Assembly (NCBI GenBank): GCA_037974665.1
Contig: CM075780.1
Span: 52,989,594-53,053,593 of the forward strand
DNA length: 64,000 nucleotides
Direction of reading: 5' to 3'
From: Ehretia macrophylla
Taxonomy: Eukaryota; Streptophyta; Magnoliopsida; Boraginales; Ehretiaceae
Part shown: one piece after another, positions 10,134 through 22,666 of the stretch
Numbering within the stretch: the first letter of the stretch is position 1
Layout: the number at the start of each line of letters is the position of its first letter
Position numbers and translations under genes: made by a program
The notes under the pieces: model-generated
What the model saw: the letters and a program-made list of their open reading frames with translations, nothing else
Database searches by the model: none
What the model was told of the DNA's origin: nothing

Positions 10134-11476
10134 TGTTTTCTTTATACCAAAAGATATGATTTTGATGATAACAAATCAAGCAAATAAAAATTTGTCAAGT
10201 GTGTTTGTGTTAACGTGTTTAGTTTTGCATTTATATCATTCAAGATTAGTTTTGCATTTATATCGTTCAAGCCTTGGTAATCTTTTAAAAATATTTTTAA
10301 TCTTTCCTCAAGAGTTTTAAAAAGGCTTTTAAAAGTTAAATGGGTTCGAAAATCTTTTGAAAATATATTCTGAAAAGGTTTAAATGATTTATCTTTAAAA
10401 AATAATTGAATTTTCGGTTGAAAATTTATTTTAAACTCTTGAATTGCAAAAAATCAATTTCAGTCTTTTCTCAACAGTTTGAATAATGTTTTGACGTGTT
10501 AAATGGGTTGGAAACAGTTTAGAAGATGGGTTTTTGAAGTTCTTAAGTGTCTTACCTTCGAAAAATTACATTTCAAATGAAATTTATACAAAATTGAAAA
10601 TTGGCATTATTTAGCACTATTTGAATAGTGTACTAGCTAGCCTACTAGGCCATCTAGAGGGAATAGATTATGTGCATTTTTTATGAACAGTAGCCGACCA
10701 TCCGGCAGGGTCATCCGAAGGCAACACATTTTTGAAAACTAACTGTTTTATGACTATTAAAATATTTTTTATAAATACCAAACTAACCCATTTCACAAAA
10801 TAACTCTTCCAACATCTTCAAAACATCTTATATTGATTCTAAGCTTTGAATTTTATTTATTTCAATCAATATACACTGAGCATTCAAGTTCTTTCAATTG
10901 TATATCAACTCACTAAAGAGTACATCATTGTGTAATCATTTTATACACATTCCTTGTATTGTAAACACTTTTGGGACTCTAGATTAGGATTGAGAGAATC
11001 CTTGTAAGGAGAAGAGCGTGGAAAAATCCTTTGTTAACTCAAAGGAAGAGGGATAGTCGATTGGAGTTTCACCTACATTTGAAAAAGCTTATGTTTCTCT
11101 TGTGGACTCAAGAGAGAATTGTTGTAAATTGGTTTGTACTTCTCTAACACTTGAAGAAGTATCATAGTGGAGTTTGTAGAAATTCTCAGGAGATGAAGAC
11201 CTTAAGTAGTGGGCTAGGCCTTTGAATACCAAGTTTGATTTCTCTTTTCCTACTCTATTTACATTTATTGTCATATATATTGTTTAGAGTAATTATCTTT
11301 CTTTTGTGTGATTTTAGTCATCATAATATCTCTTATCAAGTTGTCCGCACAAGGTATTTGATAAATTGTTTCAAATAAATTTGTGTAGGTTGTAGTAAAT
11401 TTTAAATAGCAATACTTTGTTATAATCTTAATTCACCGTACCCCCTCTCCCCTCTTAAGATTATTTGTAACTAACA
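10134..11476 (+). repeat. Left LTR of the SIRE-like element
   Basis: Starts tgttttctttatacc and ends taactaaca. It is collinear with the right LTR: both contain aaatgggtt, the ttcggttgaaaattt block, ctagattaggattgagagaa, and a long shared 3' part. It lacks about 370 bases present in the right LTR after its first ~90 bases. The 5' part carries several T-to-C/G differences, so it is old. The frame at 11089-11274 is LTR sequence. Confidence 0.8.
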
Positions 11477-11609
11477 AGTTGTACCAGAGCTAGGGTTCTA
11501 CGTATAGCTTAACCGCTTCTTAATTCACCGTACCCCCTCCCCCCTCTTAAGATTATTTGTAACTAACAAGTTGTACCAGAGCTAGGGTTCTACATATAGC
11601 TTAACCGCT
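11432..11609 (+). repeat. Tandem duplication across LTR end and primer-binding site
   Basis: The ~90-base segment from taattcaccgtacccc through the LTR end, the primer-binding-like ttgtaccagagctagg and on to tagcttaaccgct occurs twice in tandem (about 11430-11518 and 11519-11609), almost identical. The motif resembles the tRNA-Met-complementary tggtatcagagc of Copia elements but is altered. Confidence 0.75.
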
Positions 11610-11699
11610 AGTAGAATATATGATAGTGAATAATCCCGTATTTCTAATTTTTGAAGGGTATTCAATTGATAAACTCCACTTTTTACAAGTTCAAATTAT

Positions 11700-12640
11700 G
11701 TTGTTTGAAGAAAAAAGATGGAAACATATATCCAATCCATAGATTATACATTGTGGACAATAGTTGAAAATGGGTTGTATGAAGGTATCTAAAAATGAAT
11801 GATAAACCGAGCAAGAAATTGCCAAGTTAACCAAAAATGCCCAAGCCTTGAATCTTATCTATTGTGCATTAAATGATGAAGAATTTAACCGAATTAGCAA
11901 ATGTATATTGGCTCATGAAATTTGGAAAGTTCTTGAAGAACCATATCAACAAGAAGAAGATGACAAAGAAGAAGTAGAAGAAGAAAATGTAGTATACTTC
12001 ATTGCAAATGATGAAAAGGTATGTTCAACTTCCACAATTAATTGCTCTAGTGAAGTTGATCTTACATTTGATGAATTACAAGAAGCCTTCTCCTAAATTC
12101 ATGATGATTTAAGGATTGCACTAAATAAAAACAAAGATCTTCATAAAGAATTAAAATATGCATTAGTTGAAAAAGATAAATTAGAAAAGAAAAATGCATT
12201 ACTTGTTGAAGCAAACCTTAGAAAAGAATACTACATCGTTGATTGAAATAAATAAAGTGTTCGAAAATGAAGTTTCTTGTTTGAGAAAGGATAATGATGA
12301 ATTAAATTTGAGTTTAGCAAAATCTAGCAGTGGGAAAGAAAAACTAGATACTACACAAAACAAGGCATGTATTAAGATTGATATAAAATATAAACAATGT
12401 AATAATCAAACGTTTTCGAAAACTCATTTTATCAAAACTTTAAGTTCCAATGTAGCATATACATCTAGAGCATATTGCACATATTGTACTAGAAAATGAT
12501 ATATTGCATCACATTGTCATTATAAGAAATTGCTAGATAGAAGATCAAAAGTTCCATGGTGGCTAAAACACAAATGGATTGTTAAAGTCATGAAAAATGA
12601 GATTAGATCTTGTTTTGTTGTAGAAATGTCAAGCAACACC
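11700..12640 (+). pseudogene. Decayed SIRE-like Copia gag
   Basis: Pieces read METYIQSIDYTLWTIVENG, then LTKNAQALNLIYCALNDEEF and ISKCILAHEIWKVLEEPY. This is the UBN2 gag pattern (W-x-I-x-N-G, then A-x-x-x-I-x-x-A-L and E-I-W). A Glu/Asp-rich stretch, a coiled-coil (ELKYALVEKDKLEKKNALL and a LRKDNDELNLSL segment) and a broken zinc knuckle (CTYCTRK, stop, YIASHCHYKK, about 12473-12530) follow. Stops and frameshifts occur near 11790, 12095 and 12498. Gag would have packaged the element's RNA; this copy cannot. Confidence 0.7.
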
Positions 12641-13546
12641 AAAGAAGATGGTATTGCAACTCATGAAAGAGGTAAGATCATTAAGATAAGGAAGCACGGG
12701 TAACATCGAACTTATTCATATGATTCTTTAAAAATCAGATATACAATTATCTTGGTCTTAATTTGTTATATGCATTGGTTTCATGTTTATTTTGTTAGAT
12801 TAAGAATATGTGCTTCGATGATTTTGATGAACTTGTGCTTGAAAGTTTATATGCATTGTTATATCATGTGAATATATATGATGAATTGAATGCTAGAATG
12901 AAAAAAGAGAAGGAAATGTCAGAGATAAAAGGAAAATCTAAAATTTGTTGCTCCCGAACTTAGAATAATGCTAAGAGTGATGAACATATGTTGATTGTGT
13001 TTCATAAGAAGAGAAAAATTAATTTGATCTACATTTTGATACATCACACGTCTTAATTATGACCAAATCTAGGAAATGATTTTAGCTTTTGAAATGGTCT
13101 TAGATAGAACCTTCATTGTTTTAGAATCTCTTCAATTAAATAAGTTGTGTCATACTTGATTTGAACATGAGGTACAACTAATAGGATATGAACACATTGG
13201 TGCAATGAATGACACACTAGTGAAAATGGAGAAAAAATAGTATTTTTTTTATATTTGAGGAGAATTAAATAAACATTAATAGGTAGAAATTGAGAATATA
13301 AGACATGAATATGAGGTTAATGATGATTTTGATTATTCATTCCATGGTAGAATACAAGCCTCATTAATGCAAGAATAAAAGATAGATAAAGAAGAAGATG
13401 AGCTAAAGATAGATAAAGAAGAAGATGAGCTAGTCCTCGTAGTGGAAGACAAAAATTAGAAGACCTTATAACCCATGTCACATTTAATAGACTACTTTTG
13501 TTCAAATTTTGTTATTGAATACTCATATATGAATAAAAGAGAATAT
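12641..13546 (+). other. Decayed internal region of the SIRE-like element
   Basis: AT-rich, frame-broken sequence with no recognizable protease, integrase or RT. A 28-base unit (aaagatagataaagaagaag then atgagct) is tandemly duplicated at about 13377-13432. Confidence 0.45.
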
Positions 13547-14759
13547 TATAACGCCTTAATTCCTTACGAGACCGGGACTTCTATTAAACATACTATCTTC
13601 AACCCAAATCCAAACCCCGGGCACGAAATTTAGGGAAAAATGGACGGAGTCTCTCCTGTTTAAAAGACTATCCGACAACCTGTGAATAACATAATACAAC
13701 CACAAAACCATAATCCAACATTCTCATACTCTCCAACTTCAACCATTAAGCTATGCCCCGTCTCAAGGCCATCCAAGCCTTAGACTCTACAAAATAAGTA
13801 CATAAGCATACATAGGCCTCAAATATTGAAATACTATGTAATAAAGTCACATATCAAACCATTCTAACTTTATCTCTTTAATTGTCTTGTCTATTAATCT
13901 ACCTATTAACTCTACTAACCCAAGCAAGCATGCACGACCATTAAACAATAACATAATCTATTAAGCTATTACAGGCCACCTACAAATCAAATACAAACAA
14001 GATCCAATACAATTACAAGCCGGGTTTCTATAGTTCCAATCAAATTACAATTCAAACCACTTTACTAATTCACATGGATTCACAGGTACTAATAATGGAA
14101 GCCAACACAACCAAACACGATAACTCTCGAGTTTTCCCTGTATCACCTTGCGAATGTGCTGAACCTGAAAGGTGTTAGAAATAAAGGTGAGTATACAACT
14201 GGTATACTCAGTGAGGGAGGTGATGCAACATACCGGAGAATGCTTTCATGAAATGCACAAGATAACACATAAATATCACAAATAAGCAAGTTATTGAAAC
14301 AAGTAATTAAACGTGTTATAAAAGGATACGGTTCAACTCCATGTCTTCAATCTCGATCCACGAACCACGATCTTCAAGTAAATGCCGGCAAACCCCTTAT
14401 TCCTCCAAATGGGGTACTCCGGATATACCCCGATTTTACAACCCTTTCTCCTGAGGTAGGTCCATATGTCCAGCAGGTGAATTACGCCTCTAGAGTAGTG
14501 GAGTATACTCAGCGAGAGAAAGGGAATAGGCACCATGGTAGTCGAGGGAGCACGGCAAGCCCAATGCCGCCCGTGTTTCTCGACGCTACCATGTCCGAAA
14601 ATATTGCACAACCCTGAGTTAAGATCACAAGAGCCAATAATATCAAATATCACATAAGAGGGATGATAAAGTAGGCCGCCCTCGCAGTTAATCACAAATA
14701 ACACGAAAAGACTCAAGATAACAAGTAAAATAATACATATAAACCTTATCAATTACTAA

Positions 14760-17065
14760 ATAATTCAATTTAGAAATAATAAATCAAGTTAAGATGCACA
14801 AAAGATGTGAAGACTCCCTTACCTTTACCAAACCTATAAGGGTATAGCTTAGGCTTACTCCAAAACTCTTTGAATCCGCTTAAATGTGCAAATTCCTAGT
14901 TATTCATATAAGTGTAATACTTTTAACAATTGATAATAGCAATTTTAACTTTAACTAACATGCAGTCTCAACCCACAACAATAGAAGCTATACAATCACT
15001 TGTTTATTCCACATTATTACATAGTCCAGGTAGTCATACAAATAACTAACATTGGTAGGTGAACAGTGACATATAGGAAATGAGTAAGGCTAGTAACTAT
15101 TGGCAAAAGTTAACTTTAGATATTAACAACTAATTCTTACATTTCATTACACATCCATGAATCCAAGTTAAACACTCTAAACATAGCAAATTATCCAATC
15201 AATAGAGCTTCTAGTTCACATATAAAGTTATCTCACATGAAGTAGTAATCAATGGAAGAGATACAATAGAAACAACTAGTGCTAATTACATATTAATCCA
15301 ATACAAGTTCAACAATTATTTAATCTATAATTAGCAACAACTTCCAAAGATTTACTACCTTAAAAGTCTTCTAATCATACGTTCTCTTCATTCCACTAAT
15401 TAACAACACAACCAAGGCTACAACTATAACACTCCTCATTAAAATTACTCTTAACTATAAATTATAAACTATAAATACAAGGCAAAGAGGAAGGGGAAAA
15501 AAGTCACGGTGGCTGCAGCTAGGGAAAACTGTCCAGCTCACACCTAATCACATGTGTCTCGGAAACCATCGAAAAACAAATACTTAGAGCTAGAATTTGG
15601 CCAAGCCTTAGAAATACACTTTTGTTCTACTATGAATCTACTACAATATCTCCAAAATTCAGCTAATTTTGTCAATATTTGCTAGGTCAAATTAGTCCTA
15701 CAACGCAGGCATGCAAATCTGTCCAATTTTTTCAGATTTCGTAACCCATGTTTTTTCCCAATTATTTCACTATAAAACTAATTTCAAAGCTCTACTACAC
15801 ATGAATCATCATATATATATATCATATACAACATAATAACAAGACACTACAACATTTAAACAAGGAAGATCTAGCTAGCAACCAACACTTAAGCATCACT
15901 TTATCTTCATGAAAATTAAGCTAGTATGCATTTAGTTCACTAATGCTCTTAACTCTTTCTAGCTAGCATTACTTATGGTTCCATCATTCTTGGTTCTGTC
16001 AGCTATCATTACCTTCATAGTACCAACTCAGTTGGACTTTTAACAACTTAATTTAAACATTCCCTAACTCAACTACTAAAATGCGCTCTAAAACACATTA
16101 CCATATATTGTATTCTACTAACAAGAGTTACATTCTACATATTTAGGTATTCTCTAACTCCAAAACTTGCAATTAGGCTTAATCCAATGCTCAATAAATA
16201 CAATAGCTTCAAAATACCTTTAAATCACCAAAATCTTAACTAACTAACTAGGTATTTAACTTTAACTTATCCAATTATTGCATATCACATACTAGAGATC
16301 AAAACTTCTAAAATATTATTGAACAAGAAATTCTAAGCCTAACTAGTCATCAATGACTCAAGAATTCCAAAGTAGCATAAAGGGTCTGAAAACATATGCA
16401 TAACTTACTTGAATTACTTATCCAATTCTTAGTTCATAAGTCATACTAAGCATGATTCCATTCCCATTCACTTCATTCAAGCAAATAATCAAACACTTGG
16501 TCTTCAATATATACATTACCAACTAATCTTTGGTCTAACATGGAAATAACCATAAAACTTCTAAAACCATTAAGGAATGCTCTTACTCACTTATGAACTT
16601 TAATATACAAGATAGATATGCAATACAATACCTAGCAAGTAGAACCCCAAGAAAATATGCCCATTTCCAATTCTTCAAATAGAACCCTAAATTTATCAAA
16701 TTCATTCCCCATTCTATTGACCTCCAAATTTTCTGATTTTTACATATAATCGTAGTTTTTCAAGTGTAGATAATCTTAGAACCAAATGAAACTCAATTCC
16801 GATCTAAATTCCTCAAGATACAACCATTTTCGTACGACTGCACATAACTGCCCTGCACCAGCGATTTTTCCAGACACATTGCGGAAATAGCTAAATCGGA
16901 GGCCTAAAACGTTAGAATTAGCCTTAGCCCTAGAAATCAACATTTGCTCTAAACTTCCTAATCTAGCTACTGTGTAAATTTTGTTAAGTTTTGAACACGT
17001 TTACTAGGTTAAAAGAGCTTCGAAAGACAAGGGCAATGGTCTATCTAGTGTTTGGATTAACTCTT
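14760..17065. other. AT-rich body of the unclassified element
   Basis: No open frame above 60 codons, no domain, no strong repeat. I see only AT-rich sequence with many ctaactaact-like words. Confidence 0.45.
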
Positions 17066-17070
17066 ACACC

Positions 17071-17294
17071 TGTAGAAGTAGCTTGATTGAATGAATGTGT
17101 TGATACATTGATACACTATAAGCAGTGTTTTATATACAATACACTAGGTGTGAAAGGTGTAACTTCGTATCCCAGAATCTAAGCATAAACATAAGCTACC
17201 AAAAATATAATGATACAGCAAATCGTTGACTTATAATAGCTATGATTTTGCTCCTGATTCGTTGCAAGCTTGTTGGTGTAGCTCATCTTTATCA
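17071..17294 (-). repeat. 3' LTR of the nested Copia
   Basis: A 224-bp copy, nearly identical to 21651-21874. On the minus strand it follows the purine tract gcgggggca at about 17295-17303. Its plus-strand ends are tgtagaagtagc and catctttatca. Confidence 0.93.
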
Positions 17295-17299
17295 TGCCC

Positions 17300-17965
17300 C
17301 CGCAAGATAGGCGTGCCATCATGAACGCCTATCTTGTCCCGTTGCTTTAGGAAAGAAGCTCGAGATAGTGCCTTTGTCAAAGAGTCTGCAAGCTGATCTG
17401 CAGAATGAACATGAGAAACATGTAGTTGTTTTTGGGCTACTTGATCTCACACAAAGTGAAAATCAATGGCAATGTGCTTCATTCTAGAGTGAAAGACAAG
17501 ATTAACACAGAGGTATGTGGCACCCACATTGTCACAGAAAATAGTAGGAGGATTGGCAAGTGAGATGCTAAGTTCACGGATGAGATTTTGAACCCAGTTT
17601 AACTCAGCTGCAATAGATGCAACAGCCCTATATTCTGCTTTTGTTGAAAAACGTGCCACTGTGCGTTGCTTCTTGAATGACCAACTGATAGGATTAGTAC
17701 CCAAGAAGACAATATATGCAGAGGTAGAGCTTCTGTTATCGATGTTCCCAGCCCAGTCAGCATCAGAGAATGCATGTAGCTGCATATGTTTAGACCTTCG
17801 AATATGTAAACCATGGAAAATGGTTTGCTTAAGATAGCGCAAAAGTCTTTTAACAGCTGTCCAATGTGTTTCTGTAGGCAAATGCATAAACTGAGATAGT
17901 CGATTAATTGCAAAAGAGATATCCGGACGAGTGAGTGACAGATATTGGAGTGCACCAACTACTTG
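17300..17965 (-). pseudogene. Copia RNase H domain fragment
   Basis: Reads [20 protein letters not shown], then [27 protein letters not shown] (catalytic Asp motif), an [16 protein letters not shown] segment and [20 protein letters not shown] stop at about 17445 replaces the usual Arg of the HFVRDQV motif, and the tail VSHVHSADQLADSLTKAL follows. It is in a different frame from the RT fragment, so a frameshift lies near 17970-18070. RNase H removes the RNA template during reverse transcription. Confidence 0.85.
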
Positions 17966-17969
17966 TCAA

Positions 17970-19131
17970 TATTGAGTGGTATCAGTGGATGGGGAACCAT
18001 CATTCAAGTGTAACGTGACAGTAGTAGATAATAGGGAGTGAACTCCTTTAGCCCCTTGCATATTTGTCTTGTTTAAGAGATACACTTATGTTGTGAAAGG
18101 AATAACCCATGAGAGGTGCGCGCCACTTCAATTCTAAGGAAATAGTCAAGAGGCCCTAAATCCTTCAGAGAAAACCTATTGGCAATGGAAGATATAACAT
18201 CTTGAACTACATGAGCATCACTGCCTGTGATAATAATATCGTCTACATAGACGAGTAAATAAAGAAGCAGTCGACTAGATTTAAAAATAAAGAGAGAGGT
18301 ATCACTCTTGGAGCTAAAGAATCCAATAGACAAGAGAAAGTGCTTGAGCTCATTGTACCAAGCACGGGGGGCCTGTTTCAGCCCATATATTGCTTTCCGT
18401 AATTTACGCACATGGTGGGAAAACTACGCACTTACAAATCCCGGAGGCTGATGCATGTAAACCTCTTCTTCAAGAGTACCCTGTAAGAAAGCATTATTGA
18501 TATCAAGTTGCCTAATAGGCCAATTAAAGTGTACTGCCAGTGAAAGAATAATAAGAATTATTGTAGGCTTTATAACTGGGATAAAGGTAGCAAGATAATC
18601 AATTCATGGACGCTAATTAAACCCCTTGGCCATAAGGCAAGCCTTGTAGCGAGCAATGGATCCGTCAGGTTGCCTCTTAATGCGAAAGACCCATTTACAA
18701 CCAATGACATTTTGGGATTTGGATGAGGAGACTAGGGCCCACGGGCCAGTGCGGACTAAGGCGTCAGAGTCGTCACTCATGGCGGCAAGCCACTTGGGAC
18801 ATTTTTGAGTTTGAGTGACTATATGAGGTTCGCACGGTTCAGGTGCAAGGTGAATGGTGTTAAGGCACACTCTTTTCACAGGTCTAAAAATGTTATTTTT
18901 TTCTCTTGTAACCATATGATGTTGATTTGTGGATGGTGGCACCGAAGGATTAGAAGTACTAGAAGGAATAGATGATGTTACCTGATCAGAGTCGGAGGCA
19001 CACCTTGGTGCAGGCGGAGTCAGAGCAATTGTATGAGTGTCATCTTGCATGGCTAAAGCATCAGTATTGTGAGCCGAAGAAGGAGCATAATTGTTAGTGG
19101 TATGTTGGAGATTTGCAGGCAAAGGGGTCAA
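17970..19131 (-). pseudogene. Copia reverse transcriptase fragment
   Basis: Begins with the conserved WVFRIKRQPDGSIARYKA region (about 18613-18710). After a stop near 18612 comes DINNAFLQGTLEEEVYMHQP (about 18450-18510), a stop near 18424, then KAIYGLKQAPRAWY and the intact active-site motif YVDDIIITGSD (about 18220-18250). It ends at a stop near 18073. All pieces share one frame, so point stops, not frameshifts, broke this part. The upstream Ser/Thr/Pro-rich linker (18830-19131) joins integrase to RT. Confidence 0.88.
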
Positions 19132-19188
19132 AGGTATTGGGTCAACACGGAAGACAGTAGGAATAGGAGACCCAACAGCCGTGGATGA

Positions 19189-20793
19189 CTATTCGGACGA
19201 GGAACACATGAATTTATTGTTTGGTGAAGGAATGGTGTAATTGGCTAACTCAAGCCATTGACCACGAACAGAGGGGGATAGTTCCACATGAGACTTATCA
19301 TGACAGAATGGAAAAAACACTACATGACGAGACACAAATACTCGATTAGATGAAGGATCAAGACATTTGTACGCATTGTGAACTATGGAATATCCTATGA
19401 AGACACATGGGCATGACTTAGGATCAAGTTTATGATTAGTATAAGGTTTCAACCATGGATAACACAAACAACCAAAAAAATTTAGTTTAAGATAGTTGGG
19501 GGACTCATGAAAAAGTTTTTCATACGGACACTTATTTTTCAGGTTAGGCGTAGTAAGTCTGTTTATTAGATAAGTAGCAGTTTGACAGGTAACAGACCAA
19601 AATTGGAGTGGCATAGAGGCTTGGGAAAGGAGGGTCAAGGCTATTTCTAATATATGTCGATGACGACGTTCTGCTAATCCAACAGGTTGAGGAGTATGAG
19701 GCGGGGATTGAAGATGCTGAATGCCATATTTAGCTAAAACAGGTTGAAGACCAATATATTCACCTCCTCTATCTGTATAAATTGTTTTAATACGCAAACT
19801 AAAGTAAGCCTCAACTAAAGTCTTGAATTTTTCAAACACTGTTACAGGCTCAGATTTACGTCTCATAAGATATAGCCAAACATACTTAGTGAAATGATCC
19901 ACAAAAACAATGTAGTAGCGAAAATTATCAAAGGAGCAAATTAGTGCAGGACCCCAAACATCCGAATAAATAAACTCAAAAGGTCGCGTGCTTTGGATAG
20001 AATTCTGGCCAAAAGGAAGTCTATGACTTTTATTACAAAGACAAGAATTGCAAAAATTAATGCTAGAGTTAGAAACAGGCAAAGAAAATTGAGAAATAAT
20101 ATGCTTGAGAGTGCGCACATTAGGATGACCAAGACGGCAATGCCACTGAGTTAGAGATTGACGCGAGGCATGAAGTGCTTGAGGTTGTACTGCTACAGTT
20201 GGCCACTCATACAAATTGTCCCTACTCCGGCCTTTGACAAGAATTGCCCCCGTGCTCAAATCCTTCACAACAAAAAAAGAGGGGAAAAACTCAATCGAAG
20301 TGTTATTATGAGTGCAAAATTGCGAAACAGATAGAAGATTACGATGAATTTTCAGTGCACACAAAACATTCTTAAGAACAAAATTAGAGTTGGGGTGAGA
20401 AGTAGGAAGTTTGGTCATGCCAGTATGAGTAATAAAAATACTTGAACCATCTCCAATCATGATGCCATCAGTACCATTATAATCGGAATGGACAGAAAGA
20501 TTTTGGAGATCGGAAGTAATATGATGGGAGGCGCCAGAGTCAACGATCCAATTGTTATTAAAAGGGGCAAAATCATGTGACATAAAATTTGCCTGAGGTC
20601 CAAAATATGCTTGTGGACGAGACCTGCAAGTTTTGGCAATATGCCCAAACTTATCACACAATTGGCATTGGACGCGCATGCCATTGTGAGAAATAGAAGT
20701 GCGCCAATTATGAGAGTAACCACGTGACTGATTGGCCTGACCAGAGATCTGAAAATATTGCTGATTTGATCCTCCATTCCGAGTATTAGGTGA
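19189..20793 (-). pseudogene. Copia zinc knuckle, protease and integrase
   Basis: CQLCDKFGHIAKTC is the CCHC knuckle of Gag. WIVDSGASHH holds the protease DSG active site. HCRLGHPNVRTLKHI with CNSCLCNK forms the HHCC zinc site. The DDE integrase core shows YSDVWGPA, YTDRGGEY and GLAERRHRHI (the three acidic residues present). A long uninterrupted frame (about 20679-19189) covers these. It shares the gag frame; the stop at 20794-20796 separates them. A stop near 19191 ends the frame before the RT linker. Confidence 0.9.
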
Positions 20794-20796
20794 CTA

Positions 20797-21594
20797 AAAT
20801 CCATTATTTGTGTTGGTGTTAAAACTTTTCTTGTTTTGGCCGTGGGAGCCTTTGCCTTTGTGGCCCCCTTTATTGGCAAATTGGGCTGTAATGACCGTAG
20901 AATCTTTGCGAGATTCATTGCACTGTAAGAACGTTTCATGGTCTGAGAGTTTATCAAACAATTCCTCGAAAGATATAATAGTATCTCGCGCACGAATAGC
21001 GGCACTAATTTCTCTAAAATTGTCACCTAAACCAGATAAAATGTTGATGACAAGCTCATCTTCTCCAAGGGGAGAGCCTGCAAGAGCTAATTCATCATAT
21101 ATAGTCTTGATGGCACGCATGTAATCAGCAATTGACTGATTGTCTTTCTTCAACTTGACTAGAGAATTGCGCAGGCCATATATCCGAGTTCGTGATGTAT
21201 TGGCACAGGTATTGCTCAACTTTTCCCAAGCAGCATGTGCGGTAGAGGCCATGGTGACCATGGTGGCAATATTTGGTTCGACAGAGGCTAGAATAGCGTG
21301 ACGAATAAAGCTATCTTGGCGAAGCCAAGGTAGATAGGCTGGATTGGGAGAGGGACCACCTTCTGTGTTAATCGTTGTGGAAGGACACGACAAGGTGCCG
21401 TCAATATAACTTATTAAATCATAACCAAATAGTAGTGTCTGGAATTGAGCATGCCATGTAGGATAATTGACGCCATTGAGTTTAAGGGGGAGTTGAGCCG
21501 CTGGGTTAATGGAGACGAGTGTTGGAGTGTTGGTGGTTTGGGACATAGCAGCAGCCGAAGTGCTAAATGAGGAAGCATTCACTGTGGAAGCCAT
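20797..21594 (-). pseudogene. Copia gag (266 codons, ends at premature stop)
   Basis: ATG at 21594. After a Ser/Thr-rich start it reads LKLNGVNYPTWHAQFQTLL, the usual Copia gag opening. It continues with AAWEKLSNTCANTSRTRIYG, SIADYMRAIKTIYDEL and LSGLGDNFREI, typical of the UBN2/retrotransposon gag family. The TAG at 20794-20796 falls before the zinc knuckle. In an intact element gag continues into pol in the same frame, as it would here. Confidence 0.88.
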
Positions 21595-21650
21595 AGCAGG
21601 ATCGGAAAAAAAAAAAAAATCTTGTTGGAGTTTTTAGGCTTTGTATACCA

Positions 21651-21874
21651 TGTAGAAGTAGCTTGATTGAATGAATGTGTCGATACATTGATACACTATA
21701 AGCATTGTTTTATATACAATACAGTAGGTGTGAAAGGTGTAACTTCATATCCCATAATCTAAGCATAAACATAAGCTACCAAAAATATAATGATACAGAA
21801 AATCGTTGACTTATAATAGCTATGATTTTGCTCCTGATTCGTTGCAAGCTTGTTGGTGTAGCTCATCTTTATCA
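21651..21874 (-). repeat. 5' LTR of the nested Copia
   Basis: 224 bp, about six substitutions from the other LTR. The tggtatacaaagcc primer-site-like sequence adjoins its inner edge on the minus strand. Confidence 0.93.
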
Positions 21875-22204
21875 ACACCTAGTTTAGGTTGCACTTCATG
21901 ACTCTATAGCTTTGGCTTTGCATTCTTGAACTCAGACATCTCTATCAAGCATTAAAACAAACACAATCTATGCATCATTCATCAATTTTCACCCCTTTAC
22001 AATAACAACAAATATAACCAAAACTTCATGTTTAACTAACAAATAATACACAATCATCACAATATCTTCATGTTAAGCTACCCAACTAGCTAAATCAAGA
22101 CTTTAATCAACTTTATTTAACATACACACAAACATGCTTTCAACAATAACTCAAAGATAAGCTCAAAAGATGCGAACCTTCACCTATTCTTGGCTAGAAC
22201 AAGC

Positions 22205-22400
22205 TTAATCTTCTCTTTTCTTCCTTTTTCCCTTCTTCTTTTCTTCTTCTTCTTCCTTAATTTCATCCGTGTATGTGTGTGTGTGTGTGTGTTTTCAACG
22301 TGTGTTTGTGTGTGTGTCGTTTGTGTGGTGTGTGTGTGTTTATGTGTTTGTGTGAGTGTGAGTGTATATATAATATGTATGTGTATGTATGTATAATAAA
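22205..22400 (+). repeat. CT-rich tract and GT microsatellite
   Basis: A pyrimidine tract (22205-22262) is followed by interrupted GT repeats (22270-22395). The frame 22190-22396 is an artefact of this simple sequence. Confidence 0.8.
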
Positions 22401-22666
22401 AAATATATAAATTTAATGACTAACTTGCCCCTAACTAAATACTTATCTACTAGTTTGCCATTTAGTTAGGTTCTAACTAGTTTAGTTGCTAATTTTGGTA
22501 GGATTTAATTATTTCCTACGATAATTAAAACACACAAGTACACGTAAAACAATAAAAGTGCGCATAAACGAATCAAATGCACATAAATCAAAAAATATGT
22601 CAATTAATGCATACAAATATATTCAAATTAATAAAATGACCTATATGCTCGGGTCAGGGTGTCACA

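Larger units (their letters stand above)
17071..21874 (-). mobile_element. Ale/Retrofit-like Copia retrotransposon (4.8 kb), full length but dead
   Basis: Two 224-bp LTRs (17071-17294, 21651-21874) start TG and end CA. The perfect 5-bp target duplication acacc flanks them (17066-17070, 21875-21879). Read on the minus strand: 5' LTR, a primer-site-like tggtatacaaagcc directly inside it (21650 down), gag, protease, integrase, RT, RNase H, a purine tract (gcgggggca) and the 3' LTR. The protein order PR-IN-RT-RH is Ty1/Copia. Short LTRs and small size suggest the Ale/Retrofit lineage. The LTRs differ at about six positions by eye. Confidence 0.93.
13547..22666 (-). mobile_element. Unclassified non-coding element with TGTGACACC-type ends
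   Basis: The right end read on the minus strand is tgtgacaccctgacccg and the left end on the plus strand is tataacgccttaattcc. They match at most positions, the differences being mainly C/T or G/A transitions. Flanks aatat (13542-13546) and aataa (22667-22671) match at 4 of 5. Without the nested Copia it is about 4.3 kb. It lacks long terminal repeats and any protein domain I recognize (frames 14294-14617 and 14333-14752 are unconvincing). It includes a conserved-looking segment at about 14150-14700. It may be a LARD-like or novel non-autonomous element; strand is arbitrary. Confidence 0.5.

Noticed and set aside
14294..14752. 107- and 139-codon frames in the unclassified element
   Set aside because: Overlapping on opposite strands, no domain, inside non-coding repeat DNA.
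22190..22396. 68-codon frame rich in Val/Cys
   Set aside because: Produced by the GT microsatellite.
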